Positions 55,006-64,000 of a stretch of 64,000 bases of DNA are shown here, piece after piece. The stretch's first letter is position 1; each line of letters opens with the position of its first letter. The notes beneath the pieces are model-generated. The model was not told the origin of the DNA. It worked only from the letters and a program-made list of their open reading frames with translations, and searched no databases. Source of the stretch: Anniella stebbinsi (Eukaryota > Chordata > Lepidosauria > Squamata > Anniellidae); the NCBI GenBank assembly GCA_029215795.1, contig JARDYH010000003.1:14273001-14337000 (forward strand). The letters are read 5' to 3'. The translations under genes were made by a program, and so were the position numbers.

Positions 55006-55894
55006 TTCTTGACAGCAGGTTTATTAGCCTTGCATTGCAGAAGGGAGTGTTCACACCTGAACAGCATTAGCCAGAGAGTTAACACAAGTCATTGAGAACT
55101 CACAAACATAAGGAAGACCAGAAGAGAGAATCTAATAAAATTAACAAGGAGACATTTACTGCCAAGCCTATGGTAAACTGCATCATCCGAACAATTACCC
55201 AACCCAGAGTTTCATTTTACTCAGACCTAAAGACTCGTTTCCTGCTAATTAAGGAGTGACACAATGGATCATCTGGAGACTATTTCCAACTCAGGAAGCT
55301 CTTGCTTATGTGGTTAAGCCACAAGTAGTGATCTAAAGCCCTTTTAAGAAATGTATTGTTGGTCCCTTCCTTGCAGCTGTACTTTCTTCAAACTTCCATC
55401 TCTGGGCAAAAGCTTTGCTGTTGATTTGCCATGCGGTTATACTTTACAGTCTCTGGGTGTTTACTCAGAAGTAAGTTTAGTGGGGCTTACTTCCCAGCTG
55501 AAGTATGTAAGTAAGTACGTATATCCAGGATGGTTGCCTTATTGTGTTTTTGAGAATCTGAGAGCCAGCCAATTTCACTTTGGCATTCTTCTGACACATC
55601 TAATACATGTCTCCATTATGTGGCTTATGCAATTGCTTTCACAATGGTGTGAAGAAGAAGGGGAAAACTCTCTACAAGTTAATATAAGAAGTCCTGTCCT
55701 GGCTTTACACAGATGGATAGAATAGCAACAGAAAAAAGAATAGAATGAAAGAAAGATCCTCTTTATTTTACCCCTCCAACGACATCTGGAATGCCACATG
55801 GTCCCCCATCTCCATTCTAGGTCCATCAACCCATAAAGATTTTAGCTGATGAATCACCCACTCAATTGATTAGTTACATTTCAATCTATTTGCA
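55006..55894. other. No gene recognised
   Basis: The 124-residue plus frame (55351-55725) starts Cys-rich and has no recognised family. 'aagtatgtaagtaagtacgta' is at 55501. Confidence 0.35.
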
Positions 55895-55945
55895 TATTAT
55901 TTATTTTTTGCATTTTAATACCGCCCAATAGCCGAAGCTATTGTG
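55895..55945 (-). mobile_element. LINE 3' tail remnant
   Basis: 'ttatttattttttgcattttaataccgcccaatagccgaagct'. Same tail as 3534. Confidence 0.5.
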
Positions 55946-55947
55946 CC

Positions 55948-56123
55948 AAATTTGAGATCGATCCCTCCAACCCTCAATTTTATATGAATTTATTAAAGAT
56001 CGTGTAAGTTCTGACAGTTCAGAATGACAGCTCGCTACGTGCGTTCATTCAGACCTGTCAGAACGGAAACGATCTTTCAAAAATTCATATAAAATAAGGG
56101 TTGGAGGGATCAATCTCAAATTT
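55948..56123. repeat. Long inverted repeat
   Basis: Left arm AAATTTGAGATCGATCCCTC continuing to AAAGATCGT. Right arm ACGATCTTT to GAGGGATCAATCTCAAATTT. The inner arms GTTCTGACAG and CTGTCAGAAC extend the stem. Nearly the whole 176 bp folds on itself. Confidence 0.8.
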
Positions 56124-56220
56124 CATACACATACTTAGGCATACCCCATAAGCACTGTGACCAAGTTTCAAGCCTCTAACTTTTAAAATACAGAAGTTAT
56201 AGGCATTTTTCCTTTAAAAA

Positions 56221-56365
56221 TAGGGCTGCAAAAAATATCATTTTTTCACGATAATTATCGTGAAGACGATACGGTTCACCTACGATATGAATGAAGAGGA
56301 TAATTTTTTTGGTCCGAAATGATGATAACGATAAACAGCGATATTTTTTGCCGTGCACACCCCTA
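56221..56365. mobile_element. Small hAT-like element, 'TAGGGCTG' ends
   Basis: TAGGGCTGCAAAAAATATC and 'gatattttttgccgtgcacacccctа' are inverted with a small asymmetry. Inner hairpin TTCACGATAATTATCGTGAA at 56246-56265. Ends resemble 60324. Confidence 0.6.
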
Positions 56366-56515
56366 TTCTGGATTGCATGGAAGCCCTTGGATGCACAGAT
56401 GTATGCAGAAAGGCATCCCTGCTGAAGATGCTTACACTCTATGAATTGATACCGTGGGGTAGGAAAATCCAGGGTGTGCTGGGACAAGGAAACAACCACA
56501 CTCATATGGTAGTTC

Positions 56516-56644
56516 TTAAGGTGCAATCCTGTGCATGTTCAGACAGGAAAAAAATCCTATAACTCCCAACATGACTGCTCAGGGGAATGCTGGGCATTGT
56601 AGGAGGTTTTTTTTCTGTCCAAGCATGCATAGTATTGTGCCTTA
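56516..56644. mobile_element. 'TTAAGGTGCAATCC' MITE
   Basis: TTAAGGTGCAATCCTGTGC at left and 'gcatagtattgtgcctta' at right. Middle 'cctataactcccaacatg' and 'atgctgggcattgtagg'. Confidence 0.75.
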
Positions 56645-56659
56645 GTTACTTAGTCACTG

Positions 56660-57035
56660 TATAGACCTCTTGGCTAAATCTAAAAAGATGAGTCAAAGTG
56701 GTTCACAACAAAAATACTAAAAAACAAACAAAATGTCCACAGTTAGAACTTGTAAAAACAGAATAAAAAATGTCTCCATTAAAAATATTTACAACAAATA
56801 TTCTCAGTTAGAACATTTCAAATCAGAGAACCAACAATCAACAAACTGGGCTGCAAAACCAATCAGGGAAGACCTGGGTGAAAATGTGGGTCTTTAACTG
56901 GCAAGCAAAACATGCCACAGTTGGTGCCTCCTGCATACCATGTGGGAAGGCGTTCCACAAAATGGGTGCCACCACAGAGAAGGACCCATTTCTGAGGCCT
57001 TTGAGTAAAGTACAGGCCGAAATGCATCGGGCTTC
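56660..57035 (-). mobile_element. LINE 3' part, antisense (L2-like)
   Basis: The minus frame 57158-56838 contains 'NGSFSVVAPILWNAFPHGM' and 'CFACQLKTHIFTQVFPDW', an L2-type ORF2 end. (TA)n at 57043-57055. Confidence 0.75.
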
Positions 57036-57059
57036 ATGAAAATATATATATATATTTTG

Positions 57060-57180
57060 CATCCTGAGAACCCATTTCTCCTTTTTGTCTGATCTGACAA
57101 TGGCAGTGAGAAGGTCGACACACTTAGGGAAGGATCCATAGGAGGGTGTCTTGACCAAGGGCCCTCAAGAACCTGGAGCT
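57060..57180. repeat. Possible third relative of the 41099 repeat
   Basis: 'gacaatggcagtgagaaggtcgacacacttagggaagg' resembles 'gacaatggcagttagactcactgagggagg' at 41346. Short and diverged. Confidence 0.4.
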
Positions 57181-58250
57181 GGCACTGCTCAAGGAACTTC
57201 CAATTTAAAATTCTACACAAGGGAAGGCAACAGAAAGAGGGGAGGAAGAGGGAGGGGAGGGTAAAAAGGCAGAGAAATGTACTTGGACTACGTTTCAGCT
57301 GGGGATGAGGACTCAGGTTGTGCCAAAAGTCAGACGAGGCGTATGAAAATGCATACGTCCACGGTCATTTTCTCAAGGTCATTCAGCCTTGGTGTCTTGG
57401 CAAACTGGCCTAATGAGCTCATCAGACAACGCTTGGATTATTTGGAGGCCTACCTGAGCCCGGGGAGGGCCACTGACTCCGAAATGTTTAGGACCGGGGA
57501 GCTGGATTTGTTTTATTGCCTGACGGAAAGCAACAGAAGGGTTGCGTGTTGCCAGAATGAGAGTAGCTGGAATATATTACACATTTGTAGGTAGCTCTCT
57601 GTGCTCCACAGCTGATCGCCATATGGGTCAATATGTTCAGCAACACAGGAAGAGCCTGGTTATGAGAACAAACTTCCTCCAGCTTCATTAGCTTTATTTT
57701 TGTTTCCTCCTAGACCCTGCTGAGTGCTGACAAAGGTACAATAATATTTTCCACATTTCCAAGGATTTCTGTGCAGCGATACCGCAGCTGGTACAGATTA
57801 TGGATTTTAGAACAGGTCAGAAAGACAAGGAGGCAAACTTCGTTCGAAAATTACCTTCCTGAAGAGTTGGCAAGGTGATTTTTGAACAATAGGTGTTTTC
57901 CCTAATGGCCCACTCAGGGCTCGCTAGCCAAACCCCTGCGTGCCCCCCCTCCCCTGCTGAAGCCACATTTATCTGCAGGGCAGGAGCTGAAAGGAATATC
58001 TTGTGCAGTTTTTTTTTAATTTGATCAAGAAAGAAAGAAGACATCTGAGTTTTGAAGCCAGATGGGAAAGGGTTCTAAGGCTTCTCCACCTCTCTTTTAA
58101 TGATCTTCGGATATAGGAGTGATAATGCTTTGGGGCTATGCTACTTGCTGTCCACCTCCTTCACCTATATATTGGGGGGGGGGAGGAGAATCAACAGATT
58201 TGCATCTCTTTCTCCACAAGGAAATTCATGGTCTAATGCTTCCTTCTAAT
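57181..58250. other. No gene recognised
   Basis: Purine-rich 57222-57265. The plus frame 57277-57594 (105 residues) has no family I recognise. G9 run at 58174. Confidence 0.35.
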
Positions 58251-58413
58251 GCTGGTGGCTCCGATGTCAGTAAGGTGGTAAATCCACTTCGAGTTTTAGT
58301 CAGAACTCTAAAGGAGCTATCCAAGGTGCAGAGCATCTAGATAGCTCCGTTAGAGTTCCGACTGGTTGTGACTAAAACCCGGAGCACGCATCGGAACCAC
58401 CAGCCTCCACTGG
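58251..58413. mobile_element. 'CAGTGGAGGCTGGTGG' MITE, right end complete
   Basis: GCTGGTGGCTCCGATG and 'catcggaaccaccagcctccactgg'. The arms 'gagctatccaagg' and 'tagctccgttagag' face each other. The first few bases of the left end are missing. Confidence 0.75.
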
Positions 58414-59415
58414 TTTGGTCAAGACAAAACACTGGGTGATTTCATTTTTGGATCCAGAAGTCAAGAGTCTGCCAACGGTTGCCGAATACCTACAGAGGTA
58501 ATTTCCCCAGCCCACGACCACTGCTGACTTTGAATATTGCTACCAGTGCTTGGAATGCTATTGAAAGTGCTGCTGAGTGACTCAGAGCTCCTCTACATGA
58601 GCTAGTCATTGCATGTTCATGATTGGTCACTCATGGAAGTTTGTAGGGCCTTTACATGACTTCATCAACCATCTCGCATGCTTCCCCATCCCCTTTATCC
58701 CACTTTCAAAAAGACTGGAAAGAAACTGTTAAAACAGTTAATGGTGCTATATCAGCAGTATGTAATGCCAGCATAGCACTATAATTCAGCCACTAGATGG
58801 CATTGTTTCATTGAACATATAGACGCTGCCATGTTTACCAACTAAAGCTGCCCGTGGTAAACCCGGAAAGACTCTGGAAGAAAAAAGCCTGGTAAGGGTG
58901 TGGGATTTTTGCCTAATGTAGAGAAGCTCTCGGTCTTGCCTACTTCTGAATAGACATGCAGAAGCCTTGTCCCCACCCCTGAAGTACTGGATGAAGTAAT
59001 GGATGTTGACCATAAGATGGGCAGATATAATGACCCACCTGAACTTAAATCCAAGGAGTAACCTCTGAGCTTAGTGTTTCTAATAGACATCCCATTACTG
59101 TTGACACTTATATCAAAGACGTAATATAGGGAATGTGATTAAATAGGTATGATATATACGTATTATCACTTCTTCCATTTATGATTCATATGAAGGAAAG
59201 GTTTCTTTATCTTCAGGTAGCATATCAGGATATCTCAAAAAGAGAGTCTTCCTAAAATGGCAGCCTGCCATCAGAGCAGCAGAACATTATTATATATTGA
59301 GTGTAAAGGTGTTGTCTCCTCGAAAGAAGCACAGAAAGAGCCCTGTTGGAAACATTCCATTATTCACAGCAGATCCAGAGTAATGCTGTTGTTTCGAAAC
59401 CAGAATCCTGGTTCA
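58414..59415. other. No feature recognised
   Basis: Minus frames at 58786 and 58842 overlap and lack domains. Confidence 0.4.
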
Positions 59416-59417
59416 TT

Positions 59418-59534
59418 TAAGACGCAATTGTATGCATGTTTAGACAGAAAAAGTTCCTATAACACATGGCTGGCTAGGGCATGCTGGGAGTTGTAGGACT
59501 TTTTTCTGTCTGAACACACATGGATTGCACCCTT
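59418..59534. mobile_element. 'TTAAGGGTGCAATCC' MITE
   Basis: TTAAGACGCAATTGTATGC to 'acatggattgcaccctta', with 'catgctgggagttgtaggac' inside. TTAA or TTA at both ends. Confidence 0.75.
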
Positions 59535-60315
59535 ATTAAAGGAAATCTGGTTAAAACTTTTTATCCTTGGATTCGCATTTAACACGAATACAATTTGGCC
59601 ATTTCTGATCTCAGATGTTTAACTAACCTGATGGCAGTACTGGAAGGAATATCTGTTGGAAGTGTGGGTGGAATTCAGCTAGCTTCAAAAAGAAAAGAGG
59701 ATAGAGAGAGGACCTCCAACCTTCCTAGACTGTCATTTAATCTGTGCAGACCTTCCTTCTATTGCTAGACTGGTACTCTTAGTGTTGCTGACCTCACTTC
59801 CTACTTCTTCACCTTCTTGCCTTTCAGAAAGAAGACATCTCTTTAGCAATCCTTCCATCCCGGGTTGGGGAAACTCCTCTCCTATTTCTTATTTCTTTGA
59901 CCCAGAGTCTCCAGTGTGATTCATCCAGGGTAAAGCGTGTTCCTTCAGCCAGGATTACACACAGCTCAGCCCTTCTCAGGTTCTTGCTGTTCTGCTAACA
60001 ATAACAGCAGCAGAAAACAGAAAACACTGCATACATGTGGTGTTTTCTATTGCAAGGATGTTGAACTACCATCACTGTTCAGGCACAATGACAACATCCC
60101 TTCATTTCTCTCCTACTAACAGTGATCAGAACAGGGCATGCCCCTGCCTGGATGATTGGCATTCAGGGAGCTGTAATCTCTATCTACTCACATGAAATTA
60201 AATCCATTGAATTTAATGTGCCCTGTTTCCAAATAGATGTGCATCTATTGCACTGGGAATCAGCATGGTAATCTCCTGTCATAGCCAACATCTGGAAACA
60301 ACTACATGGCTTAGG
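59535..60315. other. No feature recognised
   Basis: 'aataacagcagcagaaaac' at 60000. No gene signal. Confidence 0.4.
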
Positions 60316-60323
60316 ACATGCTG

Positions 60324-60428
60324 TAGGGCTGTGAACGTATCTGGATCCCAAATCCGGAACGGATCGGGCAGACCCGGACCTGACAGATCGGGATCCGGAT
60401 CGGATCGGGGGGTCCGTGCATAGCCCTA
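60324..60428. mobile_element. 105-bp hAT-like element, exact 8-bp duplication
   Basis: TAGGGCTGTGAACG and 'cgtgcatagcccta'. ACATGCTG is at 60316-60323 and 60429-60436. The body is a GATCCGGATCGG-like series rich in CpG. Shares its style with 63720. Confidence 0.85.
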
Positions 60429-60533
60429 ACATGCTGATGGAAACCCCTATCCCTTATGTACCTGCCCAGGTATTCAGTTCTGATGAGGATGCCCTCTTGG
60501 CTGTGTGACACATACCTGGGATTCGATATGCAG

Positions 60534-60740
60534 CAACCCAAGAGAGGGCTTTCTCCATGCAGGTATCACAACCGTGGAATTCCCTCCCCCCTTCTGATAC
60601 TGCTGGCACAGAACTTTTGGTGCTCAGCGAAAATGTATTTATTCATCCAGGTGTATGATTCAATTTGTGTTGTTGCGCTTACTAAATCACTATTGTTCAT
60701 TCACTCCTTTCATTTACATCCCACCTTTCCATGAAATGTG
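60534..60740 (+). mobile_element. LINE ORF2-end fragment (L2-like)
   Basis: 'gagagggctttctccatgcagg' and 'ccgtggaattccctcccccc' correspond to the AFS...LWNSLP phrase. Diverged and frame-broken. Confidence 0.55.
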
Positions 60741-61080
60741 CCCAAGGCAACTAACCACAGTAAAAAGAGAAACTAACCAATCCACATAACATAATAACTG
60801 ATATCATAAGCAATAACATCATAAAACCTTAGGAAAATCTGGTGATACCCAACTCCCAAGCCCAGGACAACTTCTCCCAGTAGTGCATGTTAATATCAAA
60901 TAGCACTGGAGACAGAATAGAATGCTGTGGGAGTCCTCCAGTACCACCTTCTGAAACTGCCCCCCTTAGAATAGGTCTTAAAGTAAGCTCTAGACCACAT
61001 ATATCAGGTTGCGTCCCTAAATCCAAAATGGCGGAAGATGACTTAAAATAAGCATCTTCCACCACTGAGCACTCCAAACT
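60741..61080 (-). mobile_element. LINE reverse-transcriptase fragment, antisense
   Basis: The minus frame 61077-60829 (82 residues) contains 'GGLPQHSILSPVLFDINMH', a variant of the conserved VPQGSVLSPLLFNIYM motif of reverse transcriptase domain 4. The following catalytic YADD box is not in frame. L2 or CR1 clade. Confidence 0.75.
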
Positions 61081-61089
61081 TTCCTAGCA

Positions 61090-61552
61090 GTTAACGTGAC
61101 TTATCCACAAGAAGAAAGTAAGGTGCAAACAGATGTCTTTCACTCTTTACCACTGCTACCAACTGGATTTGCTTTGGGGACTCCCCTCTGTACATTTATT
61201 TATTTACTTTAAGACTGCTTTTCCACATACGGTGGATCAATTGGAAATAGAGTTTCAACTAGAAATAGATTTTTACTATGACTTGCAAAGCTCATAAACC
61301 TTTGTAGCCGTCTAAGCATTATGGGACTGGAAGGAAACCAGGAATGAAGTCCAACCTTCACTGTCATGTGCCAAATGGTACACACGCAATTCCACCCCAA
61401 ACCCAGCAATAGAATTAACCCACATAATCTTGACTATAGTATACTATGAGAAGAAACAGGAGTGAATAGGATAGCCCCATTCACATGGTATGTTCTGAAT
61501 ATGAACACGTGGACATGATGAGTGGGATTGTGCCAACCTCCACCAGCCCGGG
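61090..61552. other. No feature recognised
   Basis: 'tttatttatttactttaag' at 61195 may be an old LINE tail. Confidence 0.4.
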
Positions 61553-62415
61553 TAAGAGGCACAAGAAGCTGCCATATACCATTGGTCCATCTAGCTTGGT
61601 ATTGTCTACACCAGGGATGCTGAACCTCTTTGAAACCAAGGACCAAAGTCCATTTTGGAGAAGCTCCGGTTGTGGTTTGGGCCAAAAGTACCAGTATATT
61701 TTATCTTAAAGCTCTTAATGCCAGTAACTAAGCCATAGGAGAGGCATTCTAACCTTTTAGCATGGGGGAAAAAAATGCACAAAAGTTTAGAAACCACCAA
61801 ATGATTGGAGGCTGGGAGAAAGAGTATGTGGGATTAGGCATTTGGGGATCCCCGATGGCCAGAGTAGGACTAGGAATGTTGCAGGTGCCCAATTGCATCC
61901 CGGAGTCCAACGGACTCCCCCACGTCCACACAAACCCAGACTCAGCTTGCCAGATGTGGTTCATTCACAGGCCTGTACTTCAAGCACCCACGCAGCCTAT
62001 TGAGCACCTGGCAGCCATCCACCCCAATCAAGAGCCTCCATTGCTGTGCCCAACGGAAGCTCTGGAAATTGCGTATTTCCTCCATTGTGTAATGGTGTAA
62101 TTTCCAGAGCCTCTATTGTTGTGGAGAATGAAGGCTCCAGACAAGAGCAGAGGGGCTCGTGATGTCATCGGACGTGTCAGACTCGGGTGAGTCTGTCCAT
62201 CCCTAATTAGGACCCCAGCTTGTCTGGATTTGACCCCCAGGCCTGAGGGCTTGCACCCCTAGTCTACACTGACCAACAGCAGCTCTCCAGGGTTTCGGTC
62301 TAGCGTCTTTCCCAAGCCAAACTGGGGATGCCACAGTTTGAACTTGGGATCTTTTCATGCAAAGTATGTGCTCTGTCATCGAGCTAAGGTCCTGTGATCT
62401 GAGCGGGGTCCTCGA
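61553..62415 (-). mobile_element. tRNA-derived SINE, antisense, split by hAT
   Basis: Tail part 'agaagctgccatataccattggtcc' and 'ttggtattgtctacac' at 61553-61611. Body and head 'gaccaacagcagctctcc' to 'gtttgaacttgggatc' (B box) and 'catcgagctaagg' (A box) at 62262-62415. Confidence 0.87.
61612..62261 (+). mobile_element. hAT-like element, 650 bp, exact 8-bp duplication
   Basis: CAGGGATGCTGAACCTC at left and 'gagggcttgcacccctа' at right. GTCTACAC at 61604-61611 and 62262-62269. Longer than the 9396 copy because of about 370 bp of extra sequence from about 61830. That extra sequence holds a palindrome: GCTCTGGAAATT at 62058 and AATTTCCAGAGC at 62099. No transposase frame. Confidence 0.87.
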
Positions 62416-62803
62416 CATCACATGTAGAACCTACACATGTCCGGTTCTACACATGTACGGCCCTGTTTTGACCTTCTTCTGAATGCATGGAGGTTGGAGT
62501 TAGGGACAGTGTTCAAGATCCCACCATGGATCTATCATATCAACATGTTTGACATCTAAAGGAAGGTAGGGAAGAACCATAGTTCCTTTGTTACAGTCTA
62601 TGCATTGCTTGGCATCTCCAGTCTAAGAAAAGCCTGAAATAGCAGGACTGGGGGAAAGCATCTAGGTAAACTCTTGGAAGCCAACACAAATAGATTTGAA
62701 AATACATGATTCGATGGACCCATTGTTTGACTCAGTGGAAGATAGCTCCTTATATCCTTTAAGTGCCATTATATTGAAAATGTGTAATTTAAAACTCAAG
62801 AAG
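62416..62803. other. No feature recognised
   Basis: Imperfect repeat 'gtagaacctacacatgtccggttctacacatgtacgg' at 62424-62460. Confidence 0.4.
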
Positions 62804-62848
62804 GAGGAGGAGGAGGAGGAGCAGCAGCAGCAGCAGCAGCAGCAGCAT
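62804..62848. repeat. (GGA)n(GCA)n compound microsatellite
   Basis: About six GGA then about nine GCA units. Gives Glu-Gln runs on the plus strand and Cys/Ser runs on the minus strand. Confidence 0.92.
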
Positions 62849-63626
62849 ACAATTCTGGCTTTGGTGAGGTTTATCTCTTTCATGCAATCATTCATGCAAG
62901 GAATTCTTTCAGAGCCTGAATTTGGCAACCCTAAATAATACAAATGAGATGATGCTTTCCTTCAATTCCACCCCACCCACCCCCTGCACACATACACACA
63001 CACACTTTTTTGGTCACACCAACACACTTTATAACATTATAAACAGAAAGACAAGTTTCTTCTAGAATGTTTCTTCTACTTCCAAATGCACTTCTCTTTG
63101 GTTTGAGATAAGGAAGCCCATATGTAATGAGAGCATTTTTACAGTAACAGAAAAAAGCAAATACATTCAGCCAGCAGTATAATCATTTGATAGATTCCAG
63201 ATGCTACGGAATGCCATGGTCAGACATTTTTTATATTACTTATCTGAAACAGGCCTTCCTTTTTTCATTGTTGGGCAAATTTAGGCCTCCAGTATCAGCC
63301 TAAAACATAGAATATGGTATCCAGAATAAGATTTACCTCAGAAAACAAGTTGTTGAACTTCTGTGTCCAGACTTTCCCCAGTTACTAGTTGGGAGGAGCG
63401 TTTCTTACTCTATGCATAGTTTTCAGCTGAAAATTCTCAAAAATCCTAGAACTGAGAGAGAAAACAACATTTTAAAAAATCCCCTCAAAACCTGACAACC
63501 AAGACAGATTTTCTTCAAACTGAAAATCATTTATTGTACAGTGGAGCCAGTGAACACAATTATGTGAGACTATAGAATGTTGTTACTATACACTTACATG
63601 GAACAGAAATACTACATCCCTGTCAT
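62849..63626. other. No gene; short (CA)n
   Basis: (CA)n at 62986-63005. Otherwise unrecognised. Confidence 0.45.
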
Positions 63627-63675
63627 CCCCAAATACGGCCCCTTCCAACTCAACTATTCTATGATTCTATGATTT
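63627..63675 (+). mobile_element. CR1 3' terminus
   Basis: 'ggccccttccaactcaactattctatgattctatgat'. Only the last 40 bp. Confidence 0.85.
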
Positions 63676-63719
63676 TAAGTGGATTTTTCTCCACAAAAGG
63701 ATGTGTTATTATAAGGTAT

Positions 63720-64000
63720 TAGGGATGTGCACAGGATCGGATCCGATCCACGATCCGAATCTGATCCAGGGGGAAATCGGATAAATTATCCGATTTCCGA
63801 TCTCACCACTGGATCGGCCAATCCAATCCGAACCGATCCGAAAAGGTTCCGATCTGGTTTGGATGGATGGGCGGATTGGCGGGCGCCTGCTGGCGCCCAC
63901 CGCTGCTTCCACTGGTGGGCGCCAGCAGGTGCCCGCCGCTGGAAATGGACAGCGGGGGGGGCTTCCCTAGCGGGCTTTCCGCAGCGCGCTTACCTTCCAG
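63720..64000. mobile_element. GATCC-rich hAT-like element, cut by window end
   Basis: TAGGGATGTGCACAGG start, then dyads such as CGGATCCGATCC repeated on both strands. At 63879-63940 is a stem with arms GCGGGCGCCTGCTGGCGCC and GGCGCCAGCAGGTGCCCGC. CTTACCTTCCAG at the very end is a donor-like site on the minus strand. Right terminus outside the window. Confidence 0.65.

Noticed and set aside
1..64000. Endogenous retrovirus with gag, pol or env
   Set aside because: No retroviral protease, reverse transcriptase or envelope signature was seen. The only reverse-transcriptase-like frames are LINE type.

Overview
The window is vertebrate intergenic or intronic DNA in which I cannot support any intact host gene. 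The best fit is a squamate reptile (lizard or snake). The evidence is the mix of repeats: CR1 LINE 3' ends of two tail types, L2-type LINE 3' ends, a tRNA-derived SINE with a 'gtagctcagtggtagag'-like head, and many palindromic non-autonomous DNA transposons of kinds I associate with squamate genomes. Species cannot be told. Family names come from recognition by eye, not from a repeat library.

Layout. 0-10 kb: Harbinger-like palindromic elements (1, 617, 6761, 7725), the first hAT-like foldback (1843), SINE and L2 pieces, and an LTR-like block (8624-9050). 10-20 kb: a CR1 split by an L2, a SINE split by an L2 and a small hAT (13857-14730), and three more hAT foldbacks, one inside a Harbinger-like element. 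20-31 kb: L2 3' ends, an exon-like coiled-coil remnant (24911-25053), nested elements at 26331 and 28420, and a CpG-containing element with a 3-bp target duplication (29919). 31-35 kb: a dispersed repeat whose internal segment has expanded into a 20-unit minisatellite (31990-33710), followed by a CR1. 35.8-38.7 kb: a degenerate Tc1-like transposon, a 559-bp Harbinger-like element, and a 923-bp GC-rich transposon inserted in a CR1 with a perfect 8-bp target duplication. 41-48 kb: two copies of a 0.6-kb hAT-like element, more palindromic elements and a nested hAT. 48-64 kb: LINE fragments, an unidentified 1-kb block (51253-52310), two more hAT foldbacks, a 650-bp hAT inside a SINE, and a GATCC-rich element cut by the window end.

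Biology. The elements are layered in a readable order of insertion. Several insertions carry exact target-site duplications: 8 bp for hAT-like elements (14488, 18926, 37502, 41625, 53659, 60324, 61612) and 3 bp for Harbinger-like ones (617, 29919, 36796, 45396). The most notable observations are: two unrelated hAT-like elements in the same 8-bp site of two separate SINE copies; a minisatellite open on both strands with higher-order structure and an unexpanded relative 9 kb away; a GC-rich transposon carrying one 19-bp ETS plus bZIP-like motif three times; and perfect 5' splice-donor consensus sequences on both strands of two element families.
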